Assembly (NCBI GenBank): GCA_020137815.1
Contig: CM035360.1
Span: 2,508,077 to 2,572,076 of the forward strand
DNA from: Hormiphora californensis
Lineage: Eukaryota > Ctenophora > Tentaculata > Cydippida > Pleurobrachiidae
Direction: 5' to 3'
DNA length: 64,000 nucleotides
This document shows, one piece after another, positions 1 to 12,688 of the stretch. The position numbers and the translations under genes are program-made. Below the pieces are notes generated by a model that worked only from the letters and a program-made list of their open reading frames with translations, made no database searches and was not told where the DNA came from. Position 1 is the first letter of the stretch. Each line of letters opens with the position of its first letter.

Positions 1-1449
1 CTTAGAAAATACGATTCGAGAAAATTTTCTCGGTAAGAAACTGCGATTCGGGGAAATTTCTCGCTTAGAAAATACGATTCGAGAAAATTTTCTCGGTAAG
101 AAATTGCGATCCGGGAAAATTTCTCGCTTAGAAAATACGATTCGAGAAAATTTTCTTGGTAAGAAATTGCGATTTGGAGAAATTTCTCGCTTAGAAAATA
201 CGATTCGAGAAAATTTTCTCGGTAAGAAATTGCGATTCGAGGAAATTTCTCGCTTAGAAAATACGATTCGAGAAAATTTTCTCGGTAAGAAATTACGATT
301 CGGGGAAATTTCTCGCTTAGAAAATACGATTCGGGAAAATTTTCTCGGTAAGAAATTGCGATTCAGGGAAATTTCTCGCTTAGAAAATACGATTCGAGAA
401 AATTTTCTCGGTAAGAAATTGCGATTCGGGAAAATTTCTCGCTTAGAAAATACGATTCGAGAAAATTTTCTCGGTAAGAAATTGCGATTCGGGGAAATTT
501 CTCGCTTAGAATATACGATTCGAGAAAATTTTCTCGGTAAGAAATTGCGATTCGGGGAAATTTATCGCTTAGAAAATACGATTCGAGAAAATTTTCTCGG
601 TAAGAAATTGCGATTCGGGAAAATTTCTCGCTTAGAAAATACGATTCGAGAAAATTTTCTCGGTAAGAAATTGCGATTCGGGGAAATTTCTCGCTTAGAA
701 TATACGATTCGAGAAAATTTTCTCGGTAAGAAATTGCGATTCGGGGAAATTTATCGCTTAGAAAATACGATTCGAGAAAATTTTCTCGGTAAGAAATTGC
801 GATTCGGGAAAATTTCTCGCTTAGAAAATACGATTCGAGAAAATTTTCTCGGTAAGAAATTGCGATTCGAGGAAATTTCTCGCTTAGAAAATACGATTCG
901 AGAAAATTTTCTTGGTAAGAAGTTGCGATTCGAGGAAATTTCTCGCTTAGAAAATACGATTCGAGAAAATTTTCTCGGTAAGAAATTGCGATTCGGGGAA
1001 ATTTATCGCTTAGAAAATACGATTCGAGAAAATTTTCTCGGTAAGAAATTGCGATTCGGGAAAATTTCTCGCTTAGAAAATACGATTCGAGAAAATTTTC
1101 TCGGTAAGAAATTGCGATTCGGGGAAATTTCTCGCTTAGAATATACGATTCGAGAAAATTTTCTCGGTAAGAAATTGCGATTCGGGGAAATTTATCGCTT
1201 AGAAAATACGATTCGAGAAAATTTTCTCGGTAAGAAATTGCGATTCGGGAAAATTTCTCGCTTAGAAAATACGATTCGAGAAAATTTTCTCGGTAAGAAA
1301 TTGCGATTCGAGGAAATTTCTCGCTTAGAAAATACGATTCGAGAAAATTTTCTTGGTAAGAAGTTGCGATTCGAGGAAATTTCTCGCTTAGAAAATACGA
1401 TTCGAGAAAATTTTCTCGGTAAGAAATTGCGATTCGGGGAAATTTCTCT
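1..1449. repeat. 63-bp satellite array with higher-order structure
   Basis: About 23 head-to-tail copies of a 63-bp unit reach the left edge, so the array may continue outside the window. Each unit contains the perfect 16-bp palindrome CGAGAAAATTTTCTCG. Because 63 is divisible by three, long open frames run through the array on both strands (21-residue unit). Unit variants (aatacg or atatacg; tctcgc or tatcgc; gggaaa, gaggaa or ggggaa) recur in a fixed order. A block of seven units (about 441 bp) is repeated in the right half, which indicates a higher-order repeat. The open frames are a by-product of unit length, not evidence of a protein. Confidence 0.95.
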
Positions 1450-2375
1450 CGCGATTTTGGCATGCTACATATGTAAAATATGTATATATTTTGTGCTAAA
1501 TTGCGTGAAATAGCGTGGAAGAATGTTTAAAAACAGTAAAAGTTCGAACAATAATGGTAAATTACCATATAAAACTGTTTTTATTTTTTTGTATTTTTTT
1601 GTACTTTTTTGTATTTTTTTGTATTTTTTTGTATTTTTTTGTTTGAGGAAAGCCCTGTTTTTTTCCGTACAAACATACAAGAAATAGGTTGGAACCCCCC
1701 CTACTATTGCTGTATTTGTTCATGTTATGCTTTTTACAAAAACCTCTTTAACATGTCTTGTTATCAAATGAGTTGAAATTTAAGGAATGGGTATACTCTG
1801 GAATAGTTGGAATCGTTTAGCGCACACCGTTAAGGAGAAATTTGAGGTTAACTTTTATCCCAAAAGTCCAAGTTAACCTCAATAATTCACAGAAGGGATG
1901 ACTTGAGACAGCAGAAACGGTTCAAAAAGTTAGATCTTACCAAGGAGAGTGTGACTGTAAAATTTCATTGATCTGACCCTAGCGGTTCACAAAATATCGG
2001 AGGTTAACACATTTCCCGAAAAGTAGCCTTTTGGTCAATATCTCAGAACAATTTTTTCCCACTTTTTCCTACTTCCCATTTTGATAGTTTGAATTGGTTG
2101 GATGTTAACCTCAATAACCCTCTGGCCTTAAAGATTCGCTCATAAACGTAGATCTGCTGTACAGAATAATGATCAGTTGCTTGTGGTACTGATGCTATAA
2201 CTCAGGATAGATAGATATCACCCTGGTACTGAATTATTAATATGGCGGGATTCATTAATAGAATCCATGAATAATTTGCTCGTGCAATATTGGCACACAC
2301 TTTGTTGCTTGTCCGAGGTATGATATTCAAATAAGCGGTATAGAAATCTTCCGAAATCTTTGAATTGAAAGATCG
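1450..2375. other. AT-rich intergenic stretch with small minisatellite
   Basis: No gene was recognised. Positions about 1575-1645 hold seven imperfect copies of a 10-bp unit (gtattttttt). The remainder is unique AT-rich sequence with no convincing splice-linked coding frame. Confidence 0.6.
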
Positions 2376-4020
2376 TGCCACACGGTGCACCAGAAGGATC
2401 GTGAACCCAAAGTTGAGCCCGCAAAACAAACTTTTGTTGGGGGTGACCCAGGAGGCCTTCCTGAACATCCCCACGGTGAGAAAAGTATATGTTATCGGGG
2501 AAAATTTTTGTTAAAATCGAAAAAACTGGTTTTTGGTCCAAATTTGTGCATAACTTACTTGACTGCCGTTTGATGAAATATCTGATTGACATAAAATAAG
2601 TATACAAGACCTATTTTTGCACGAGGAATCGATTGCCGGTGGAGAGAAATCTCTAAAATGACCGGAAAATTGTCAAATATGGGAATTTTGTCATTTTTTG
2701 AGGTTTTTGGCCCTTTAACCATTGAAAACGTTGAGATATGAAGTTGGCAATAGCGTCAATCGTTAAAATGGTCATTTTTCTACGGGATCCCAAAATTTCA
2801 TGTATATCCGATTCATTGTTAGATTTTGGCAAACTATTGAGATGTGCTTACTGAAAAAATGATAACTTGATTTTCTCGTTTTTTGCGATTTTTTAACTTT
2901 TGACAGAATTCTGATTGAAATGGCCAATCAGGGCCATGCTAAAGTTGTTTATGGGACAATTTTCGACCAAAATCCAAGATTTCATGCAAATCCAATGACA
3001 GATCATTGATTTATAGAAAGTTGAAATAGGCAAAAAAGGCCAATTTTCACCATGAAAACAAAAATACACATTTTTTCTTGTCAATTTCCATCAACAACTG
3101 GTACTCTACCTATTTTTTGCACGTAGAATCGATTGCCGGTGGAGTGGATCCTCTTAAATGATTGGAAAGCGGTCGAAATGTCATTTTTTGGAAGTTTTTG
3201 GACCTCCAAAAAATGGCATTTCGACCGCTTTCCAATCATTTAAGAGGATCCACTCCACCGGCAATCGATTCTACGTGCAAAAAATAGGTAGAGTACCAGT
3301 TGTTGATGGAAATTGACAAGAAAAAATGTGTATTTTTGTTTTCATGGTAAAAATTGGCCTTTTTTGCCTATTTCAACTTTCTATAAATCAATGATCTGTC
3401 ATTGGATTTGCATGAAATCTTGGATTTTGGTCGAAAATTGTCCCATAAACAACTTTAGCATGGCCCTGATTGGCCATTTCAATCAGAATTCTGTCAAAAG
3501 TTAAAAAATCGCAAAAAACGAGAAAATCAAGTTATCATTTTTTCAGTAAGCACATCTCAATAGTTTGCCAAAATCTAACAATGAATCGGATATACATGAA
3601 ATTTTGGGATCCCGTAGAAAAATGACCATTTTAACGATTGACGCTATTGCCAACTTCCTATCTCAACGTTTTCAATGGTTAAAGGGCCAAAAACCTCAAA
3701 AAATGACAAAATTCCCATATTTGACAATTTTCCGGTCATTTTAGAGATTTCTCTCCACCGGCAATCGATTCCTCGTGCAAAAATAGGTCTTGTATACTTA
3801 TTTTATGTCAATCAGATATTTCATCAAACGGCAGTCAAGTAAGTTATGCACAAATTTGGACCAAAAACCAGTTTTTTCGATTTTAACAAAAATTTTCCCC
3901 GATAACATATACTTTTCTCACCGTGGGGATGTTCAGGAAGGCCTCCTGGGTCACCCCCAGCAAAAGTTTGTTTTGCGGGCTCAACTTTGGGTTCACGATC
4001 CTTCTGGTGCACCGTGGCCA
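2376..4020. repeat. 1.65-kb near-perfect inverted repeat
   Basis: Two arms of about 810 bp (about 2382-3190 and 3207-4015) are reverse complements with only scattered differences, around a spacer of roughly 15 bp near 3198. The arms start at the motif CGGTGCACC. ORFs seen in one arm reappear on the opposite strand of the other (2893-3084 minus and 3313-3504 plus). No transposase frame was recognised. This could be a foldback or MITE-type element, or a local inverted duplication. The very high arm identity suggests recent formation or gene conversion. Confidence 0.9.
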
Positions 4021-4542
4021 CAGGGTTCAAATCGTAGTAAAGCCATTGTGAAATTTCTGAGAAGGATATACAATGACTTAGAATCTAATTTGCGGTAGCT
4101 ATCATTTGGTTTGACGCTCTTATTGTCCCTAGTTGTGGCTGAGATATTTGTATGATCATGGTTCACATGCCTTAGTTACCAGCCCTAGCAACCAAACACC
4201 GGTTAACTCTTTAAAACACCTGAGCTGTATGCAGCCAATGAACGTCCTTACAATGCCACTATGCACGCTGTCTATTATAGGAGCTGGTCTTTATCCAAAT
4301 ACTGGTAGTACAGTGCAGCTGCCATATAATACAGTGCAGCTGCCATATAATAGTGCTCTCTTTTTCTCTTTTTTCACGTTTAACCACACAATGCCTATGT
4401 TAGTAAGTAAAAAAGAACTCAGAGGTAATAGGTATAATGTCTTCTGTTGAATTGGTCTTCGTTTTGCCAAACCCTGCTTGATATCCAACCCAAATATCTG
4501 TTTAGCAATTGCATCATTTTCAATATTTGTCTTCCCAGCAAC
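4021..4542. other. region upstream of the 7TM receptor
   Basis: No gene was recognised. Around 4312-4350 a roughly 22-bp segment containing gcagctgccatataata is tandemly duplicated. The segment probably contains the promoter and 5' UTR of the receptor that follows, but no clear core promoter motif was seen. Confidence 0.4.
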
Positions 4543-5851
4543 ATGGCCCTGTTCAGCGAGGGAGGTGTAACATTTCCAGACTTCCTATTCTTCCTGTACT
4601 TCCTTTCCATCCTCCTCCTAGCTGTCACCCTCAACTCATTGGTTCTCCATCACAACTTACAAGAAACGCCCCTCCCTTCCCCGGACTATGTTCATGATTC
4701 TGGCTACAACAGACATTCTGGTCTGTATTATATTTTCAGTTGGATCCGCATACTCTATCTGGTCGCCAAAGATGAGTGATGACATAATCGAATGCTCTCA
4801 GTTTGATGTATGTCAGGCTGAGGTGTATGATAATTATTACTACATGTGCGCCATCCACGAGGGAAGTAATATCACACTTGGCATGGTAGTTTACACTGTA
4901 ATTGCCTTTGGAGTCCAGCTAACACCGGTCATAGTGACGGGAGTGTTCACCACGATCCGATTTATCAGCATCCGGTTTCCTCTTCGCACCGTCAACAAGA
5001 GAATGGTTTTGGCGTTCCTAGGGTCTGTTCTCCCCTTTGCCTTTGTGGTTTTCACAGTGTGTTTGGCCGATACTGCAACATATGAAAAGTCTTATGTTGT
5101 TTCTCTAAATATGGCCATGCCTCGTCTGATAAAGGAGGATGATATCACGGATATGGATATGACGAGTAACGAGACAAGCGGCATTATATCAGGACCAATG
5201 AATATGGCCATGCCTCGACCGATAAAGGAGGACGATATCACGGATATGGATATGGATATGACAAGTAACAAGACGAGCGGCATTATATCAGGACCAGCAG
5301 GCCCTGGTAAATTTTATTGTGATTGTGATTGTAGGAGTTTAGAGGCAGATACTACTGGGGATGCAGTAACAGTTGATTACATTGAAACATTGCGTGCCCA
5401 CGTTATTGCGATATTCCCGACTCTGATCATCCAACTGATAGGACTGGTAGCTACTGGTCTCACTATCTTCCATCTCCTTAGGATGCACTACAAACCAGAG
5501 GTAACCGGGAGTAACCGACCACGGTCGCACATCAAAGGAACGGTGAAACTCTTGATCATGAATCTTGGCAGTCTCCTATCATTCATCCTCTTCATCAATG
5601 CCATTCTCAGTGGTAATGACATAATGAATGCGTCCAATGGGCAACACGAGGACTTTAAAGTATCAATTATCTTTCAGTTTTTTACCTTTCAAATCCTTCC
5701 TTCTCTAACCTCGACTCTCAACCCTACTCTCTACATCGCGTTCACCAGCGACACAGTACTGCCAGAGCGTCTCACAAGGTGGTGCAAAAAGAAGAATGCT
5801 AGGACGGTCAATCCAATGGCTTCTACGGTCAATGAGACTACAGTAAACTGA
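4543..5851 (+). CDS. seven-transmembrane receptor, rhodopsin-like, with one apparent frameshift
   Basis: Intronless 7TM receptor candidate. ATG at 4543 opens a frame with TM1 (FLFFLYFLSILLLAVTLNS). A one-base frame change near 4685-4690 is needed to continue into TM2 (MFMILATTDILVCIIF), and from there the frame is open to the TGA at 5849-5851. TM3 is followed by IRFISIRF at the DRY position. TM7 carries NPTLY, matching the NPxxY motif of class A receptors. The loop between TM4 and TM5 is long and contains two tandem copies of an acidic, Met-rich block. No GT-AG intron fits at the frame change, so it is a real lesion or a one-base sequence error. The ligand cannot be inferred. Confident for 7TM topology, moderate for class A. 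Confidence 0.75.
5108..5299 (+). repeat. in-frame tandem duplication in the receptor extracellular loop
   Basis: Copy 1 (5108-5200, 93 bp) and copy 2 (5201-5299, about 99 bp) encode two versions of a block with the core IKEDDITDMDM. Copy 2 has one extra Asp-Met pair. Both lengths are multiples of three, so the frame is kept. The block lies between TM4 and TM5, predicted extracellular. Confidence 0.85.
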
Positions 5852-6849
5852 TGAAACAAGTATAGTTATTATATATAGTTTAGCAATACATCACATTGCT
5901 GTAGCAGCAGCACTGAACAGTGAACTTGCAGCAGAGAGAGTCGTGTGCCCTTGAGTCCTGAGGGTAATGAATGAGAAAACATTAAGTTCCCTTGCTGGTG
6001 ACTTGCTGGTGATTTATTTAACATATTCGAATGGAATTTCGCACCCGTTAAAACATTGATAAGCATTTTAAATACCAAATGTGAATATTTTATTGATTCC
6101 GCCGCGTTGACTGGGCTGGGCTGGGCGTAAGTCTCTTCATTTTTGTCATTTTTTTTCAGTGTGCGAGCCAATCAGAGACCTGTATGGTGGGAACTGGGAA
6201 AACGGAATCTCGGGGGTTTTTCGTTGGCCTACGCTGTGGCCCCCCTAGGCCCTAGCAGCTGTCAAAAACGCGTATGCTAAGGTTTTTTGAGGTTGGTTTG
6301 GACAAAAAAGGACAAAAGAATCTTTTTTAAAAGGACAAAAAACGCCGGCCCGGGGCGGATCGAGTAAAAAACGGTGCGCGCACTTGCGCGGCGTTAATTT
6401 TTGTTTTGCGCGCTTTAAAGACCCCCCAAAATTTGTCTGCGCGCAGTATACCCGGCTGGCCCGGCCCGGCCGGTCGCAACTTTTCCAAATTAAAAAAATT
6501 TCACTCCCTCAGCCCTCTGCCTTATCCCACACTCCGGTTCCTGATGAGACTTGTTCCCGATTGCATTGAAAAGGTCTCCCAATTATCTTTCCAGTACAAC
6601 CGGGATTAAGTCTCTATCTCATCAGGAACCGGAAATATCTCAAAATAATAAGTTTTTACGACCATTATGATACATGGGACTGCGACATTGTTATGTTTTA
6701 ACCCTCCTTTACATTTGCACGCACGGAAGGGGGTCGAGCTAGACCAAGAGGCAAGAAGCTCTAAGTTTGACATCCTTATGTACGTTAGGTCTAATGAGAA
6801 TGCCCGCTGCCCTAGACGAAACAGTAAGCTGTTACTTTACACTTGCCAG
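5852..6849. other. intergenic; small inverted repeats
   Basis: No gene was recognised. A hairpin at about 6533-6635 has arms built on CGGTTCCTGATGAGA, and a related hairpin occurs at about 35655-35765. Around 6290-6480 the sequence becomes GC-rich. Missing 5' exons of the ETO-like gene may lie here but could not be identified. Confidence 0.4.
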
Positions 6850-8244
6850 ACCTGTTCCAAAGCTAAAACGGCTCCTGACATCAATCCAAAACTCTGCCAA
6901 CGCCATAAGCCCTCAGGTAAACTCATTCACCTAACGCTGTATCCGTGCTACAATTCAACAAATTTATTTCCCCTCATTGATCATTGATCAAAGGAATTTA
7001 AACAAATAATATATTAGTTGAATGGATGAAGTTTATAACCGCAGTAATAAAGTGCATTATGATATTAATATAATGTAATGGTAGCCTCCTTTAGGTGAGC
7101 GATGAGGTGCAGGATTTGATTCTGAGACTTGTTAATGACTCTCTCCAACCGGAAACATTTTGTGTCGAGATTGAGCGGCTCACGCAGTGCCCCTTACAAC
7201 AATTTATCGTGCCTTTCATATCATCCACATTACCTCAACTCCAAGAAGAGATCAGATCTACAAGTGAACCCACTCCGAGCGGTCCAGGAATGCAGGCGAT
7301 TAAAAGGGAGAGTCAGAGTCCGACACCAGTTTCTCCTGTTGAAAATAAACGAAAAACCCCGCCGACATCATCGGATGTTCTTGAACCTCAACCGAAGAGG
7401 TCCATTGACAGTTCTCCAAAGCCATGTAAGTGGAAGCGTTTGACAATTCTTTAATTCTTTAATTGCTAATTTAGTCGCTGATTGCAGATATGTAACCCTT
7501 TATAATAACTTTCCAGCTGCCAAAAGAGCTCTACTAATTGCGACGTGTGTTAGAATGCTGGCTGCGGAGCTGGAAAGGGTCCTCACAAGATTCACGGGAG
7601 AAGAAGCGGAACTAAAGCAATTAGAATTGAAATCAGAACTTGAGATTCTATCAAAATCCCTCTCAGCTCTTTTACCAGGTAGCATAAATCAATGAATTTA
7701 TATGATTATTAATGATTCCTAATGATCTGTGAAGAAATGCTGGCGACCGGTAACATGGAGCTACCTCGACCTTGAACAATGAACGTTTCGTTTCGGTATT
7801 ATCAATTGATCGTTTTCCATGTGTAATTGTACAGAGGGTGAAACAGCTGTTTTGCTGGAACGGATAAAGTCAGTGCTAGCCGAGCAGGCAGAGCAAAAGG
7901 AAAATAGGGACAGTAACTGCTGGAACTGTGGCCGTAAGGTAGGAACCGTTAGAATTGCTGAAAATGTTGCTGTAGCACTGTGGTACCAACATATTAATTA
8001 ATTAATCAATATGTTGGTACATATTCATTAATAATATATTGTAATTCACTGGTGTACTGGTGCCGACACCTATAATTGTGCAGATTTTCCATATCCAATA
8101 CAAATCCACCTTTTCCAGGCACAAGAGTGGTGTAGTGGGTGTAAAGTAGCCCGGTATTGCGGACAGTTTTGTCAACTAAAACATTGGCAAAATCATCATA
8201 AGGAATGCAGTGCTGCAGAGAAGCCTGGTGATATTAGTAGTTAA
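6850..8244 (+). CDS. ETO/MTG (CBFA2T/RUNX1T1)-family transcriptional corepressor, 5' incomplete
   Basis: Exons 6850-6916, 7095-7425, 7517-7678, 7835-7938 and 8119-8244 join with consistent phases and end in TAA. Exons 1-2 encode an NHR1/TAFH domain ([18 protein letters not shown], then [13 protein letters not shown] and [18 protein letters not shown]). The last two exons encode an NHR4 MYND zinc finger (NCWNCGRK, then [20 protein letters not shown] and HHKEC), with Cys/His ligands in the family pattern. The order NHR1 to MYND is diagnostic of the ETO/Nervy family, nuclear corepressors that recruit HDAC complexes. Between them lie a Ser/Pro-rich linker and a helical stretch, but no recognisable NHR2 oligomerisation helix. 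The first exon starts in mid-codon, so at least one 5' exon is missing. The 3' end converges on the minus-strand glutaredoxin gene. Confidence 0.9.
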
Positions 8245-8270
8245 TTGGTCTATAGATGCCAATGGCATCA

Positions 8271-8344
8271 TGCCATAACAACGGTACAGTTGCCATAACA
8301 ACGGTACAGTTGCCATAACAACGGGACAGTTGCCATAACAACGT
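8271..8344. repeat. 20-bp tandem repeat
   Basis: Almost four copies of the 20-bp unit tgccataacaacggtacagt, with one ggtac to gggac variant, directly after the ETO-like stop codon. Probably in its 3' UTR. Confidence 0.85.
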
Positions 8345-8636
8345 TCATACCAAATTTGGTAATCTCTATAATACTGGATATTGGATCAGATCCGACAACG
8401 GACATTTTTATTTGACGTAATATCAAAGACACTTTATATAACCTAACTAAATGTAATATTTCACACTTTAATATGTCCTGTATAATCGGTTATTATGTTC
8501 TATATCACAAAATCAATGCGTTTCGAACGTCTACTATTATTGCAGTAGCCTCAGGAGCTTCTTCTTCATGACGGCTTGGTGATAAGGTTCTACAACTCTT
8601 CTAATTTAGATCCTCCCCCACAAACAACACAAGGTT

Positions 8637-10139
8637 CTAGTTGTATCCAGGGGTGGTACATCCAGTTACTTTCTGCAGCTCAGAATGGTTCTTCAACGTC
8701 TAAAATACAAGGTTTTGTTAGGATTAGAACATTTGATTGTATCCTTGGGTTGTCCTAAAAAGGAACTGCAGTATAAGACATTCCCGGCACATACTAATTT
8801 CTATCTAGTTACAACCTACCCTTCCATTGTATGCAAGGTAAGGAGTGTAGGGGGATCCAGTTAGTCGCTTTTTGTACAACTTAATTTCATCGTGAGTCAA
8901 GAAATCGTTAATCTCGTACAGCTCAATATCAGAATCAGGGATGCCTTTGGAATTGGGAAGTGTACACTGTACATGGTAAAGAGCTCATCAAGAGTGATTG
9001 GGTTATCCTTTCGAGGGATCTAGCTCACAGTAAGTGGTACTCACCGACTTCCTTGAGGCATTTCTTAGCAGCAGCACAGTGGGGACAGAAGACCTTTGAT
9101 AGCATAAAGAACCTTCCACCCACACTCCTTCTCCTCCCCTCATCCACAAATGTCATTGCAGCTCTCATCAACAGCTCCTGTTCGTACACTGCTTTTGATC
9201 CCTCCCCTGTGTAGTATGACATCATGGTGTTTTCTAGGCCACCAACGTACTGAGAAGGGGGAGGTATGGGGTCATAAAACTCCTGTCAGGTGCTGAGTGC
9301 TGACCCACTGCTGACCTTGGTAACGAAGTTACCCCTCTGTCGAGGGCATTGCGATAGTAAGGCACGTTTTAGCGTGCCCGCAATGTAGGGGGAACTGCGT
9401 TACCAACTGCTGACCCTAGATGTTATCATTGTACAGTGTACTTGTGTACAATGTGTACAATGTACACAAGTGGCATCTTTTTTCAAGCAATTGATCTACC
9501 GAAACCTGAAATGATGATGTGAGCCACAGAAAGATTTCACACCTTTTGTTCCATATCTTACCTGCCTTCCAACGAAGACCTGTGGTAGGGAGGTACTGTA
9601 GTTGCTATAAGAACGCTGGATGTAATTCAGCATTCCCTGGGGGTCCACAGTGGGCTTATCTGCCATGTCATCAGCATTGATCCGGGATATCTTTCTGGCA
9701 GGCCAACCTGGGTGAATAATCAATATATCACCTCCCCCTAACTAACATGATGGTCTGGTAATACTTGGTAACGAAGTAACCCCTCCCGGCTCCCTTACCA
9801 GCGTGTTAGAGAGTGGTTACCATGGTAATACCAGTTTGTGGATTGTGGGATAACACAGATCCGAAGGATATGAACATGAACATGTTCCTGTTTTGAAGAA
9901 AATCTGCCCGATAAATCCTCTTACCCATTGTTACTCAACAACTTACCCATTCTTGTGGCGTAGTTCTGAGCCTTATCACACTCTTCACACTCCGTAGTAC
10001 CAACAATAACTACCCCGTACGTAGCTCTACTTATCTCTATGTACATCTTGTCCATCATGGTGTAGGATCCTCCCGCCGTACAGTTTAGAGTGGGTTCAGA
10101 GTTGCAGTCATCACAGCCATTTGTAGTAACAAAACTGGG

Positions 10140-10197
<58 letters not shown>

Positions 10198-10258
10198 GCG
10201 CGTATGTAACGGGATGTCCTTACCTTGAGGCAATTACAACAAGGATAAAAGAAATCAT
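8637..10258 (-). CDS. secreted double-glutaredoxin-like protein (paralogue A)
   Basis: Exons in transcript order: 10258-10224, 10134-9947, 9707-9562, 9249-9045, 8944-8820, 8699-8637 (762 nt, 253 aa, stop TAG). It starts with a signal peptide (MISFILVVIASSF). Domain 1 has a CEEC in the active-site position (VVIVGTTECEECDKA) and a glutaredoxin-like LPQVFVGRQYVGG segment. Domain 2 has CPHC (FFMLSKVFCPHCAAAKK). The domain-1 site lacks the Pro of canonical CPYC, so redox activity there is uncertain. It is paralogous to the plus-strand gene at 12227-14966: shared domain order, an identical 125-nt penultimate coding exon, and the same C-terminal GCTTPGY. Exons 4 and 5 of the paralogue are fused here. 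An AATAAA lies at 8407-8412 on the minus strand. Function is inferred as thiol-disulfide exchange in the secretory pathway. Confidence 0.88.
9317..9406. mobile_element. 90-bp MITE with 9-bp target-site duplication
   Basis: A palindromic 90-bp element with ends TTGGTAACG and CGTTACCAA (one mismatch inside), flanked by exact 9-bp direct repeats CTGCTGACC at 9308-9316 and 9407-9415. A 9-bp duplication is typical of Mutator-like elements. It lies in an intron of the minus-strand glutaredoxin gene. Related half-ends occur near 9768 and 42306. Confidence 0.8.
10142..10194. repeat. (GA)n microsatellite
   Basis: A pure GA run in intron 1 of the minus-strand glutaredoxin gene, just upstream of the acceptor of exon 2. 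Read on the transcript strand it is a (CT)n tract and so forms the polypyrimidine tract of that acceptor. Confidence 0.95.
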
Positions 10259-12226
<1,968 letters not shown>

Positions 12227-12635
12227 ATGTTTAAGTTTGTCGTTTTTGTCGCTGCGCTAGCTAGGTAAGCGGTATCCGGAACCCCATCGGCCCCTCTCTA
12301 GTCTCTAACCTATGAATTCTAGTATATAGCGTATAAACTTCCCCCAACCTCTCTACCCCGGCTCTCCTCACCTCTCCCCTTCCCAACTTCTCTCTCCCAA
12401 CTTCTCTCCCTCCCCACCTCTCCCTCCCCCACCTATCTCCAGTGTGTACGGTGCCTGGGATCCTCCCAACTGCGATGACGTTCCTCGAGATGACGCTGTA
12501 GCCAAGGATCTGGATGCCCGAATCCAGGGTAACAAGGTCTTTATTGTCGGGTATACCTACTGCAAATACTGCAAGATCGCCAAGGATTATCTTGACAGAA
12601 TGGGTAAGAAGCGAGATGTTATCTTTATCTCTCCA

Positions 12636-12688
<53 letters not shown>

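Noticed and set aside
104-1513. 469-codon ORF with 21-residue repeats (and the antisense ORF)
   Set aside because: It follows from a 63-bp satellite unit without stops; both strands are open, with no start context, domains or splice sites.
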